A stretch of 64,000 bases of DNA from Chitinophagaceae bacterium. Lineage in GTDB: Bacteria; Bacteroidota; Bacteroidia; Cytophagales; Cytophagaceae. The notes under the pieces are model-generated. The model was not told the DNA's origin. It did not search any database and worked only from the letters and a program-made list of their open reading frames with translations. The stretch lies in assembly GCA_028288365.1 (NCBI GenBank), contig JAQBNU010000027.1:62001-126000 (forward strand), written 5' to 3'. Of this stretch, positions 41,280 through 50,549 are shown in pieces (position 1 is the first letter of the stretch; the number at the start of each line of letters is the position of its first letter). The translations under genes and the position numbers were made by a program.

Positions 41280-43604
41280 ATGCCTCCATTCTTTCAGGAA
41301 AAGCTAAAACCATTTTTGAATCGTACCTGGATCAGACGCATGCTGTGGACGGCTGCGGTTCTTATGGTCTTGTTTGTTGCTGCATTGACAAGCTTGTATG
41401 GTTATGTAGCATCGAAAGTTCCTTCGGCTGAAGAGCTCAAAAAAATTAAGAACCATACTGCTTCTGAAGTATACTCGGCAGACGGTGTATTGCTTGGAAA
41501 GTACTTCATTTACGAACGCAGCAATGTGGCTTACCAAGAAATTTCTCCAGACCTCATCCATGCCTTGATTGCCACAGAAGACGCTCGCTTCTACGAACAT
41601 GGTGGCATCGATGCAGTTGGTATGTTGCGGGTATTGGTTAAAAGCATTTTGCTGAGAAAAGAAAATTCGGGTGGAGGAAGTACGATCAGTCAGCAATTGA
41701 TTAAAAATATTTTTCCGCGCAGGCGTTATGCTTTTTTTTCTTTGCCACTGAATAAATTACGCGAAGCCATCACAGCAAAAAAATTAGAAACAGTTTTTAA
41801 CAAGGAACAGATTCTTACTTTATATCTTAACACGGTTCCTTTCGGTGACAATGCGTATGGCATCAAGGTAGCGGCTAAAAGATTTTTTGATAAAACACCG
41901 GCTCAATTGAACATACAGGAAGCAGCTGTGCTGGTGGGTATGTTGAAAGCACCTACTTCCTATAATCCTCGTCAACATGCGGAACGGTCAAAAGGCCGAC
42001 GCAACGTGGTGTTGGAGCAGTTGTACAAAAGTGAATACCTCACACAAGAAAAGGCAGATTCGCTTAAGGCTTTACCCTTGATTGTACATTATACCGTAGA
42101 AAATCATCACGAAGGGCTTGCCCCCTATTTCAGGGAACAATTGCGGCAGGATTTAGTGACGTGGTGTACAGAACATCCCAAAGAAGACGGAACAGAATAC
42201 AACCTGTATACCGATGGATTAAAGGTATACACCACCATCGATTCACGCATGCAGCGTTATGCGGAAGAAGCAGTGAAAGAACACCTGACCATCTTGCAGC
42301 GCCAGTTCTTCGAACATTGGAAGGGACAAGTACCCTGGGGCAAAAACAAAGCGGTGATCAGCGATGCGATGAAACGTTCGGATCATTACAGAGCATTGAA
42401 AGAAGAGGGATTATCAGAAAAAGAAATTCTCGAAGTGTTCAACAAATCGGTGCCCATGAAATTGTTTTCCTGGTCCGGCGATAAAGAAGTGACGATTTCT
42501 CCAATTGATTCCATTAAATACTACCAATACTTTTTACAGGCAGGATTGCTGGCGCTCGCACCGGAAAGCGGCTACGTGAAAGCATGGGTAGGAGGTATAG
42601 AGCACGAGTATTTTCAATACGATCACGTGAACATACATACTAAGCGTCAGGTGGGCTCTACTTTCAAACCGATCGTGTATGCTTCCGCTTTGGAACAAGG
42701 CATTGCACCCTGCGAGCGATTTACCGATGAGAAAAAAACCTACGAAGAATTTGACGGCTGGTCGCCGGGAAATTCAGAAGAGGAATACGGCGGTACTTAT
42801 TCTATGGAAGGTGCGTTGACCAAATCGGTCAATACGGTTTCCGCAGAATTGATCATTCGTTCAGGCATTCAAAATACCATACGACTGGCTCGCAGAATGG
42901 GAATAGAAAGTGAACTTGAACCAATCCCTTCTCTGGCACTGGGTTCAGCGGATGTGTCGTTGATGGAAATGGTAGATGCCTATGCTGTGTTTGCCAATGA
43001 AGGCATGCGCAATGAACCGGTGTACTTGATGCGGATTACCGATAAGTACGACAAAGAAATTTTTCGCTACAAGCAACCCAAACCTAAACGTGCGTTGTCG
43101 GCAGAAAACAGTAAGTTACTCACACACATGTTGCAGAATGTAGTGAACGCAGGCACCGGTTCTTCGCTGCGTACCGTGTATGGTTTTCGAGGTGACATAG
43201 CCGGTAAAACGGGAACGACACAATCGCAGGCGGATGGTTGGTTCATCGGCTACACACCATATTTGGTGACCGGGGTGTGGGTAGGAGCGGAAGATCGTCG
43301 GGTGCATTTTCGTTCGCTGGCTTTGGGTAAAGGCGCAGCCACTGCGTTGCCGGTATGGGCGAAGTTCATAGCGAAGGTGAATAAAGATCCGGCGTTCCAA
43401 TCCATGCGCAACAATTCATTTGCTCCGCTTTCAGCGGCGGCATTAGCTTCACTGGATTGTGCTTCGTATGAAGAACCTAAGCGAAGCGTATGGGATAAAC
43501 TGTTTGGCCGAAACAAAAAAGAAGAAAAAAACAATAAAGACACCGGAGATAAAAAAGAAAAACCAAGGAGAGGATTACGCGGATTGTTTAGAAGAAGAGA
43601 GTGA
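41280..43604 (+). CDS. Penicillin-binding protein 1A (bifunctional transglycosylase/transpeptidase)
   Basis: A 774-residue class A PBP that polymerises and crosslinks peptidoglycan. An N-terminal cytoplasmic/TM anchor (MLWTAAVLMVLFVAALTSLY) is followed by the GT51 domain with catalytic E100 in IATEDARFYEHGGID and GGGSTISQQLIKNIF. The transpeptidase domain has S460 in GSTFKP, S516 in KSVNT and K643 in GKTGTTQ, so all three penicillin-binding motifs are intact. A Lys/Glu-rich tail (NKKEEKNNKDTGDKKEKPRR) ends the protein, presumably a flexible periplasmic extension. A perfect palindrome precedes it. Confidence 0.95.
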   Translation: MPPFFQEKLKPFLNRTWIRRMLWTAAVLMVLFVAALTSLYGYVASKVPSAEELKKIKNHTASEVYSADGVLLGKYFIYERSNVAYQEISPDLIHALIATEDARFYEHGGIDAVGMLRVLVKSILLRKENSGGGSTISQQLIKNIFPRRRYAFFSLPLNKLREAITAKKLETVFNKEQILTLYLNTVPFGDNAYGIKVAAKRFFDKTPAQLNIQEAAVLVGMLKAPTSYNPRQHAERSKGRRNVVLEQLYKSEYLTQEKADSLKALPLIVHYTVENHHEGLAPYFREQLRQDLVTWCTEHPKEDGTEYNLYTDGLKVYTTIDSRMQRYAEEAVKEHLTILQRQFFEHWKGQVPWGKNKAVISDAMKRSDHYRALKEEGLSEKEILEVFNKSVPMKLFSWSGDKEVTISPIDSIKYYQYFLQAGLLALAPESGYVKAWVGGIEHEYFQYDHVNIHTKRQVGSTFKPIVYASALEQGIAPCERFTDEKKTYEEFDGWSPGNSEEEYGGTYSMEGALTKSVNTVSAELIIRSGIQNTIRLARRMGIESELEPIPSLALGSADVSLMEMVDAYAVFANEGMRNEPVYLMRITDKYDKEIFRYKQPKPKRALSAENSKLLTHMLQNVVNAGTGSSLRTVYGFRGDIAGKTGTTQSQADGWFIGYTPYLVTGVWVGAEDRRVHFRSLALGKGAATALPVWAKFIAKVNKDPAFQSMRNNSFAPLSAAALASLDCASYEEPKRSVWDKLFGRNKKEEKNNKDTGDKKEKPRRGLRGLFRRRE

Positions 43605-43848
43605 TTAGCGATCAGTAAAAATAAAATAAATCTTAAATGACTATTCACTTATTACACCTCCGCTGAATTAATGACTTCTTGTTGGCGTCTCGCCAACAAG
43701 TGATGGATTAACAACGTGCTTAATCTCTTGTTATAGGGTTGCCTTATCGTTTAACCCGAACAGATGTTGGCGAGACGCCAACATCGAGCATTGCCTGATC
43801 TAGGTGTTGCAGGTGAATAGTCATTAAATCTTATTTATAAACTGACAA
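43602..43848. repeat. Nested palindromic element: family D/outer inverted repeat around two family C hairpins
   Basis: Outer arms AATGACTATTCAC (from 43636) and GGTGAATAGTCATT (43812-43825) are complementary, and flanking CAGT-AAATAAA-like bases extend the pairing on both sides. Inside lie hairpins CTTGTTGGCG/CGCCAACAAG (43678-43700) and GATGTTGGCG/CGCCAACATC (43763-43785). It fills the gap between convergent genes PBP1A and DUF418, codes for nothing, and looks like a MITE or a composite of mobile palindromes. Confidence 0.75.
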
Positions 43849-43849
43849 C

Positions 43850-45019
43850 TTATTTTCCCCAGTTGGTCAATTGCCTCCATCCCTTTTCCAGCGGGCCTTG
43901 CGTGTGATGCTTTAACCACCAGGAAGAAAAGGACAATTGAAAGGAAAGGAAAAGCAATCCAAAGAGAAAACTGTAGGTGATGCCGAAGTAAGCGTACATC
44001 CCCAATCCAAAGCCATAGAAGAAAGGTACACCAATCAGCGGTTGCATGACGTAATTGGTTAGGCTCATCTTACCGTAAGAAGAAAGCCAGGTCGGTTTAT
44101 TTTCTATGTTCCATTCTATGCTGATGAGAATGAATAAACTCATCAGCAACAGTGTGAAAAATAAATTGCTGTACGATTCGCACAAAGCCTTGATGAGTAT
44201 GGCTTGAGAAGGAGTGAATGATTTGTCAATAAAAAAAGAAGCCACATATAAAGAGATAAATAGCAGCCCACTGAAGAGGACAGTTTTTTTTGTAAAAGAC
44301 ACATGCTGTTTCAGGTTTTCAAAATACTTCATGCGTCCAAGCAATAGGCCGATGGTGAACAAACCGATCAACTGCAAGTAACGACCAGCATTGTAGAAGT
44401 ATTGCCATTTCGCAAGATGACCTTTCCAACTGTTCAAACGGATCACATCCAGGAAGGAACCTTTGGAAAAAGTACTAAACACATCCTGCCAGGCGCTCCA
44501 GTCTTGCTGATAGGTGAAGTCAGGAATGGTAAAAGATAATCGGACGATAAACAAAGTTGGAAATTGAATCAGGAATAAAAACGAAATAATAATCAGCCAT
44601 TTATTGGAAAGACGATTCAATGCGAGAAGCAAAAGTCCAAGCATAGCGAAAGCGGTCAGGATTTCACCGATGTATAAGAGCGATAAGAGATAACCCATGA
44701 CAAATAAAATCAGTAGACGCCAACTGAAGCGCCGCCATTGATAGTCTACTCCACGTGCCGCTTGATTTTTCATTTGCAGGTAAAAACTTAGACCAAACAG
44801 GATAGAAAAAATGGAATAGGCTTTCCCTGCAAAAATAAAAAGGACGATATCAGAAACGATGGAATCTAGCTTCGCTAAAAAGGCCGTACTTTTTTCCGGA
44901 TAAAGCAACAGGTCAAAATGTTCGATGGCATGCAATAGTATAATACCAACAAGTGCAAAGCCTCGGAGGGCATCGACGATGGGTATTCTGGGAGTAATGG
45001 TTGGTGTGGCAATTTTCAT
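43850..45019 (-). CDS. DUF418 family membrane protein (acyltransferase-3-like)
   Basis: A 389-residue integral membrane protein with about ten hydrophobic segments. It begins PRIPIVDALRGFALVGIILL, the family N-terminal R-G-x-A line, followed by HAIEHFDLL, which holds the conserved His. The C-terminal DUF418 domain contains SYGKMSLTNYVMQPLIGVPF. The family is related to acyltransferases that modify cell-envelope sugars, but no reaction is established for it. It faces PBP1A across the nested repeat. Confidence 0.88.
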   Translation of the reverse strand: MKIATPTITPRIPIVDALRGFALVGIILLHAIEHFDLLLYPEKSTAFLAKLDSIVSDIVLFIFAGKAYSIFSILFGLSFYLQMKNQAARGVDYQWRRFSWRLLILFVMGYLLSLLYIGEILTAFAMLGLLLLALNRLSNKWLIIISFLFLIQFPTLFIVRLSFTIPDFTYQQDWSAWQDVFSTFSKGSFLDVIRLNSWKGHLAKWQYFYNAGRYLQLIGLFTIGLLLGRMKYFENLKQHVSFTKKTVLFSGLLFISLYVASFFIDKSFTPSQAILIKALCESYSNLFFTLLLMSLFILISIEWNIENKPTWLSSYGKMSLTNYVMQPLIGVPFFYGFGLGMYAYFGITYSFLFGLLFLSFQLSFSSWWLKHHTQGPLEKGWRQLTNWGK

Positions 45020-45042
45020 CGGATAAAGATAAATAATATTTG

Positions 45043-45134
45043 GTGATCAGTGATCAGTATAATTTTTATTTATTCATAACGAGAAGGAAGTTTCTTTGAC
45101 CTTCTGATCATTGACAACTGTCTACTGACCACTC
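45043..45134. repeat. Family D element
   Basis: Left copy GTGATCAGTGATCAGT (45043-45058) and right copy, inverted, GACAACTGTCTACTGACC (45114-45131) flank a small AGAAGG/CCTTCT hairpin. The right arm shares GACAACTGTCTA with 4070-4081. Confidence 0.6.
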
Positions 45135-45215
45135 TTTTTCTACCGCTTACCGATTTTATATTTCAATCGGAAAATCGTTTGCCTAAGTTTGAATCAGCAT
45201 TAAACATATACACGC

Positions 45216-45929
45216 ATGAGCGCACAATTTTCAGGCAAACGAATATGGGCAGGTACGCTGCTGCTGTTCACAGGAATATTTTATTTATTGTATAACCTTA
45301 ACGCACTTCCTTTTGATGCACCACCGTATGTCTTCAGTTGGCAAATGGTCGTGGTACTGATCGGTATATACTACTTCTACCGTTCATGGTTCTGGGGATT
45401 AGCCTTTATAGGAATGGGCATTTATTTCATGTTGCCGATCATGGGTGTGCTTCCTGTGTTTGATATTCATAAGATCTGGCCGGCATTGTTGATCCTACTG
45501 GGCTTGATGGTATTGTTGGGATCAGGATTTAAAAAGAAATCTAAAAAAAAAATTATGTCTAAAAATAACATCAACGAAATCAACGACGGAACCTTTGACA
45601 TCACAGCCATCATGGGCGGAGACAGCCGGCAGATCAGTGCTTACGATTTCAAAGGAGGAACGATCACAGCGGTGATGGGTGGTATCGAACTCGATCTGAC
45701 CAATTGTTATTTGTCCAAAGAAGGTGCCATCATTGACTTGTCGGTGGTGATGGGTGGTGTGAGTTTGAAAGTGTCCAGAGAGTGGAACATACAATCAGAA
45801 ATTTCTCCCATCCTAAGTGGCATAGAAGACGCGGACATTCATACCATGGGTGTGCACATTGATCCTGCGGCGCTGGTTATCCTTAGAGGTACAGTTGTCA
45901 TGGGAGGTATTGAAATCAAACGGGCCTGA
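45216..45929 (+). CDS. LiaF-like membrane protein (DUF5668 plus cell-wall-active-antibiotics response domain)
   Basis: A 237-residue protein. Four membrane segments occupy residues about 8-115 (IWAGTLLLFTGIFYLLYNL, MVVVLIGIYYFYRSWFWG, LAFIGMGIYFMLPIMGV, LLILLGLMVLLGSGF). A basic linker KKKSKKKIMSKN follows, then a soluble beta-rich domain with repeating strands GTITAVMGGIELDLTN, IIDLSVVMGGVSLKVS and GTVVMGGIEIKRA, typical of the LiaF C-terminal domain. In Firmicutes LiaF restrains an envelope-stress sensor kinase. Here it overlaps a LytS-type kinase by 1 bp (TGATG), so a comparable role is likely by context. Confidence 0.88.
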   Translation: MSAQFSGKRIWAGTLLLFTGIFYLLYNLNALPFDAPPYVFSWQMVVVLIGIYYFYRSWFWGLAFIGMGIYFMLPIMGVLPVFDIHKIWPALLILLGLMVLLGSGFKKKSKKKIMSKNNINEINDGTFDITAIMGGDSRQISAYDFKGGTITAVMGGIELDLTNCYLSKEGAIIDLSVVMGGVSLKVSREWNIQSEISPILSGIEDADIHTMGVHIDPAALVILRGTVVMGGIEIKRA

Positions 45930-46975
45930 TGCGTCATCCGCTTTTATATAGAAAAAGTAATTTGTACCAGTACCTGATGGTGTTTACTGCCATGAGTTGT
46001 ATACATCTTTTTGTGCTGCACGAGATCTGTCAACTTTCTTTGAAAGAAGCACTGCTGGATGCATTGGTGAGCAATGGGTTGTTTGCAATGTTGGGTTTGT
46101 CCAGTTGGTATGTCGTGCGCTACATTAGTATGGATCATGGATCTAGCGCGTTGATCTGGTTCAATCAATGGATCGCAGCTATGCTTTTTCTATCGATCTG
46201 GCAAGGCCTGAGTTATTTGATATTGGTCAATGCGTTGCCTTCAGGAAAGTATACCGCCTTTCTCGACGCATCTATTTTATTGCGTTTGCTTTTCGGGTTG
46301 TTTTTGTATGGGTTCCTGTCACTTTCGTATTATTTGTATAAATATTATTACTCTTTCAAAGCCCGTCTTCAGCGAGAAGCAGATTGGAACACGTTAGTCA
46401 AAGAAAGTGAACTGGCTTTATTGAAGTCTCAACTGCAGCCACATTTTATTTTCAACAGTTTAAATTCCATTCATGCGCTCATGCTGTCGGATGCAGAACG
46501 TGCGCAGGACATGCTGGTGAAGCTGGCTGCTTTCTTACGCTTGTCGATGAACAACTCCTCAGAAAAATCGGTGACGCTGAAAGAAGAACTTGAAAACATT
46601 TCTTTGTACAGCAGCATAGAAAAAATACGTTTCGGAGATCGTCTGATGATGGAGCTGCAAATAGAAGAAGAAGCGTTGACTGCAGCCGTTCCTCATCTCC
46701 TCCTGCAACCGCTCATGGAGAACGCCATCCGTCATGGCTTACATCAATTCGTCGGCACTGTAACCGTGACTTTGCGTGCGGTGTGTGAAGAAAAAGGCCT
46801 GAGAATTTTATTGTTCAACAATCACGATCCGGAAGAAAAAAAACAAAAGGGTACGGGTTTGGGATTGAAACATGTACGACAAAGACTTTCTTTATTGTTT
46901 GGCAGGAAAGACCTGGTAAAAATAAAAGATGAAAATGGTATATTTCAAATAGAATTATTTATTCCCCAGTATTAA
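45929..46975 (+). CDS. LytS/YehU-type sensor histidine kinase
   Basis: A 348-residue kinase. Four membrane segments lie at about 14-135 (YQYLMVFTAMSCIHLFVL and three more), then a short linker. The His_kinase domain has H172 in QLQPHFIFNSLNSIHALM, and an HATPase has LLQPLMENAIRHGLHQFVG and GTGLGLKHVRQRLSLLFG. The ATG overlaps the stop of the LiaF-like gene, and the response regulator follows after 1 bp, so the three genes form a translationally linked operon. The membrane helices suggest sensing of the envelope, together with the LiaF-like partner. Confidence 0.92.
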   Translation: MRHPLLYRKSNLYQYLMVFTAMSCIHLFVLHEICQLSLKEALLDALVSNGLFAMLGLSSWYVVRYISMDHGSSALIWFNQWIAAMLFLSIWQGLSYLILVNALPSGKYTAFLDASILLRLLFGLFLYGFLSLSYYLYKYYYSFKARLQREADWNTLVKESELALLKSQLQPHFIFNSLNSIHALMLSDAERAQDMLVKLAAFLRLSMNNSSEKSVTLKEELENISLYSSIEKIRFGDRLMMELQIEEEALTAAVPHLLLQPLMENAIRHGLHQFVGTVTVTLRAVCEEKGLRILLFNNHDPEEKKQKGTGLGLKHVRQRLSLLFGRKDLVKIKDENGIFQIELFIPQY

Positions 46976-46976
46976 T

Positions 46977-47732
46977 ATGTTTGTTTTGCTGCGCATTTTG
47001 ATCATCGATGACGAGCCTCTTGCACGAGAATTGATTCGTTCTTTTCTGTCTGCTTATCCACAGATGGAAGTGATCGGAGAATGCGTAAACGGATTCGATG
47101 GACTCAAAGCCATACAGGAATTGAAACCCGATGTTATTTTTCTCGATGTGGAAATGCCGAAAGTCAACGGACTGGAAATGCTGGAACTTGTGGAAGAGCT
47201 GCCACTGGTGATTTTCACGACGGCCTATCAGGAACATGCCATTAAGGCTTTTGAGTTGAACGCGTTGGATTATTTATTAAAACCATTTACAAAAGAACGA
47301 TTTAAAAAATCCATCGATAAAATCGAAGAGCGACAAAAACATAAACCAGAAGAAAATGCACGGTTGAAAAAATTAGCAGAGGAAACGATACAGCCTGCTC
47401 ATACGCTGGAAAGGGTGGTTGTGAAAACTGTGACCTCTATGAAAGTGATTCCTGTAGCTGACATTGTATACATCGAAGCACAGGACGATTATGCGATGAT
47501 CCATACATCTGAAGGAAAATTTTTGAAACAACAAACGATGAAGCATTTTGAACAGGCGTTGCCTGCCGGTCAGTTCATTCGCATTCATCGTTCCTACATC
47601 ATCAATGTACAAGAGATGATGCGCATTGAACCGTATGAAAAAAACGGGTATCAAATTATCCTGAAAGGAAACATCGCGTTACCTGTCAGTAGAAACGGGT
47701 ATAGTTTGTTGAAGGAGAAGTTGAATTTTTAA
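46977..47732 (+). CDS. LytTR-family response regulator
   Basis: A 251-residue regulator. The receiver domain has D11/D12 in ILIIDDEPLAR, phospho-acceptor D57 in VIFLDVEMPKVNG, T in VIFTTAYQEHAIKAF, and K in LDYLLKPFTKERF. A charged linker leads to the LytTR DNA-binding domain (about 145-251): VVVKTVTSMKVIPVADIVYI, EAQDDYAMIHTSEGKFLKQQ, FIRIHRSYIINVQEMMRIEP. It is the output partner of the kinase just upstream. Its targets are unknown. Confidence 0.94.
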   Translation: MFVLLRILIIDDEPLARELIRSFLSAYPQMEVIGECVNGFDGLKAIQELKPDVIFLDVEMPKVNGLEMLELVEELPLVIFTTAYQEHAIKAFELNALDYLLKPFTKERFKKSIDKIEERQKHKPEENARLKKLAEETIQPAHTLERVVVKTVTSMKVIPVADIVYIEAQDDYAMIHTSEGKFLKQQTMKHFEQALPAGQFIRIHRSYIINVQEMMRIEPYEKNGYQIILKGNIALPVSRNGYSLLKEKLNF

Positions 47733-47897
47733 TTCATCCTTAAGTATGTTCTATCATTTCCCGATCTATCATTTCTGCCGGGTTTTCTGTCGGCACAGGT
47801 TTTTCCTGTTTTAAAAACTTCAGTTTGTTTTTATTGTCGAACTTATCTGTAATTATTTTGTAGATCTCCAATCATTTTTCAATGGATAAAATTCCTC

Positions 47898-49082
47898 TTA
47901 AAGAAAAGCTAATTTTCCCAAATTTTTATTTACAATCAAGCCACTTTCTACTTGCAGCCAATTATTGAGTAAGGTATTGTAGATCGATCTGAAATCAACG
48001 GTGTATTTTAAATCACCGTCATCGAGGTTGCGCAAGTCAGGCATGTTATTGTACAAGCCTTGTTTTTTTAAGGAAGGAGCGATGACAAAGACATTGTTCG
48101 CTGTGCCATGATCTGTGCCGCCGCTGGCGTTTTGTTCTACTCTTCTTCCAAACTCGGAAAAGATCAGTACTGCTGTATCGTTAAATTGATCGACGCTCTT
48201 GAGGTTGCGGACAAAGGCGGTTACACTTTCCGATAATTCTGTCAGTAAATTTTCCTGCCTGTTGAGTTGGTTGACATGTGTGTCAAAGCCTCCCATAGAA
48301 GCGTAGTACACACGTGTCTTTAATCCCGAAGCAATGAACGTAGCCACTTGTTGAAGCTGCTTGGCCAACTTGTGATTGGGATATGGAAATACATTGGTAT
48401 AAGTCTTACTTGTTTCGTAGATGTACTTTGCAGAAGCAGAGGTTTCTGCCACTGTTTTGTACAAGTAGGAAACATTTTCATTGGCATGTTCTTCGGCATG
48501 TTTATTCAGTTCCTGAAAGAAAGGTTCGCGTGTCTGATTGTACAACTGTTTGGGATTATTAACAGCAATTCCTTTTTTGGAGGAACCTTTCAATGCGAGC
48601 GATAAAGGTTCGCTGAGATCCAGTGCCAAGTAAGGGTTGTTGCATTCCTCGCACGAAGAGTCCAGGTACCTGCCGATCCATCCGGTGTTGAGGTATTCAT
48701 TGGCACCAGAAGCCGTTTCCCAAATGTCCATGGATCGAAAGTGAGAACGATTGGGTTCGGGATAACCTACGTTGTTGATGATACTCAGTAACCCTTCGTC
48801 GTACAATTCTTTAAAGCCTTGCATCACCGGATGAAAGCCGGCCTGGTCTGTAAGTCTCAGCACATTGTTTTGTGGAATGGCGATATTTTTTCTTGCTTTG
48901 TAATACAAGTCGTTGGAGAAAGGAATTACGGTATTCAATCCGTCGTTTGCTCCGGAAAGTTGTATGATCACGATGTTGCGGTATCCTTCCGGAGCCATGA
49001 ATTGAAAGGGCTTTAGAAAGTCAGGTACCATAAACGCCATGCTGGCGAGCGAACTGCTTTTTATAAAATCTCTTCTGTTCAT
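47898..49082 (-). CDS. DUF1501 family protein with Tat-like signal
   Basis: A 394-residue protein. The N-terminus MNRRDFIKSSSLASMAFMVP has the RRDFIK pattern of a twin-arginine signal. The DUF1501 domain follows: NIVIIQLSGANDGLNTVIPF, HPVMQGFKELYDEGLLSIIN, FDTHVNQLNRQENLLTELSE, VLIFSEFGRRVEQNASGGTD, HGTANNVFVIAP. This is a sulfatase/alkaline-phosphatase-like fold of unknown reaction. It is encoded 5 bp after a DUF1800 gene, a pairing common in Bacteroidota and Planctomycetota, which points to a shared periplasmic complex. Confidence 0.9.
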   Translation of the reverse strand: MNRRDFIKSSSLASMAFMVPDFLKPFQFMAPEGYRNIVIIQLSGANDGLNTVIPFSNDLYYKARKNIAIPQNNVLRLTDQAGFHPVMQGFKELYDEGLLSIINNVGYPEPNRSHFRSMDIWETASGANEYLNTGWIGRYLDSSCEECNNPYLALDLSEPLSLALKGSSKKGIAVNNPKQLYNQTREPFFQELNKHAEEHANENVSYLYKTVAETSASAKYIYETSKTYTNVFPYPNHKLAKQLQQVATFIASGLKTRVYYASMGGFDTHVNQLNRQENLLTELSESVTAFVRNLKSVDQFNDTAVLIFSEFGRRVEQNASGGTDHGTANNVFVIAPSLKKQGLYNNMPDLRNLDDGDLKYTVDFRSIYNTLLNNWLQVESGLIVNKNLGKLAFL

Positions 49083-49087
49083 GGCGC

Positions 49088-50434
49088 TTAGTACAATTGA
49101 TATTCAGGCATGGAGACAATTTTTAATACCAGTTGTCTGGGTTCGCCGGCTACGGCTAGAAGCATACGTCTGTTGTCAGGACTGGGTTCCGCGCGCAGCA
49201 GGGCCTCTATGATTTCTTCTGTGCTGTGATGAAGCAAGGCAGGTGTTGCGCTGCCGGAAGTTTGAATGGTGTCTGGGAGATTGAAATTGTCTTCGGGCAT
49301 GTTGTCTTTTTCTACAAACGTAATTTTGCCTCCGTTCAATAGTGTGGATGGAATTTTTAAACGAAACATCAAGGTCGTACTGTCGATCCAGTCCTTACCG
49401 CCAGGCCAGCCGGCGACATTAGGTGGATAAAACAAAATCTGATCCATGGATTTTTGTAATTTCAACAAGAGTTCATCGGAAGGGATGATGTCAAATGTTT
49501 TGGAAAATCCCACGATAAAATCTACCGGTGATTTGATGTTCGTGCCCATGTTTCCATCCGAATAAAACCAATCCGAAGTAAATATTTTGCGAAGTAGTTT
49601 ACCCGTATCGTATTGATTGGCATAATAAAAAGTAGTCAGTTCTTCCAGGATCGTTTCATCTACTTTTTCATTCACAAAGAAGGCGTACATTTTTCTACAG
49701 AGAAAGCGAGCGGTTTCTTTTTTTTGTAGCAGTATATCAATGATGTCTTCTCCTGTAAAACTGCCTGTTTGATGCATGAATGTTTTTGAATCGACATCGT
49801 GTGTCTTTTGATTGAATCGAAATTCAAACACATTGTTATCAAAGGTCCAACCCGTGAAAGCCCGTGCAGACTCTTTAATGTCTTGTTCGGTATAATTTCC
49901 TTTGCCGATGGTAAACAGTTCCATGAGTTCACGCGCAAAGTTTTCGTTGGGATGTGCTTTTTTATTTTGTCTGTTGTTTAAGAATTGCAACATGGCGGGA
50001 GATTGTGATACCGCCATCAACAAGTCTTTGAAAGGAGCAAAAGCGTAAGTCCGTTGAATATTGTTCAGTTGTTGTGCCATGTAAGGGTGTTCTACGCGAC
50101 AGGCAAAATGCCCATGCCAGAACAGCGTTGTTTTTTCCAGCAAAAAGTTGGGAGACTGAATGAGTTGTTTCATCCACAGCGTATTCAACTCTTTCACCTG
50201 ATCCCTTAACAGTTTTCTCTGATCACGTTTCTCCACTGGAGAAAGAGTATCGTTGTTGTCTTTGTTAGGAAGATCGTTGAGCGTTACAAGGGTCAATTGT
50301 CCGGCCGTTGCGTTTGTTTTTAATTGATCATTGATTAATTGTTCGGCGGATTTACTTTCCAGTTGCCGGGCTTCGTCTATCGTGATGCCAAACCCTATGC
50401 GGCTGTAGAGATGATAAATGTGTTTCAGTTTCAT
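49088..50434 (-). CDS. DUF1800 family protein
   Basis: A 448-residue protein whose N-terminus KLKHIYHLYSRIGFGITIDE lacks a signal peptide. The DUF1800 core is seen in LIQSPNFLLEKTTLFWHGHF, AVSQSPAMLQFLNNRQNKKA, NENFARELMELFTIGKGNYT, EQDIKESARAFTGWTFDN and FYPPNVAGWPGGKDWIDSTT. The function is unknown. The family co-occurs with DUF1501, which follows 5 bp downstream on the same strand. Export without a visible signal is an open point; the partner may carry it by Tat hitch-hiking (inference). Confidence 0.9.
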   Translation of the reverse strand: MKLKHIYHLYSRIGFGITIDEARQLESKSAEQLINDQLKTNATAGQLTLVTLNDLPNKDNNDTLSPVEKRDQRKLLRDQVKELNTLWMKQLIQSPNFLLEKTTLFWHGHFACRVEHPYMAQQLNNIQRTYAFAPFKDLLMAVSQSPAMLQFLNNRQNKKAHPNENFARELMELFTIGKGNYTEQDIKESARAFTGWTFDNNVFEFRFNQKTHDVDSKTFMHQTGSFTGEDIIDILLQKKETARFLCRKMYAFFVNEKVDETILEELTTFYYANQYDTGKLLRKIFTSDWFYSDGNMGTNIKSPVDFIVGFSKTFDIIPSDELLLKLQKSMDQILFYPPNVAGWPGGKDWIDSTTLMFRLKIPSTLLNGGKITFVEKDNMPEDNFNLPDTIQTSGSATPALLHHSTEEIIEALLRAEPSPDNRRMLLAVAGEPRQLVLKIVSMPEYQLY

Positions 50435-50549
50435 AAATTATTTTTACAGCAAGAGAGGAAGAAAACGGATGCTATAAAGTAGTAAGTTTTCTCGTGTACG
50501 AGATTAAATTCAGATTAAAATTCAAACTCTTTTTTATGGCGTGGCTTGA

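Noticed and set aside
43763-43785. Intrinsic terminator for PBP1A
   Set aside because: The GATGTTGGCG/CGCCAACATC hairpin has no T-run on either side and recurs as a dispersed family C element.
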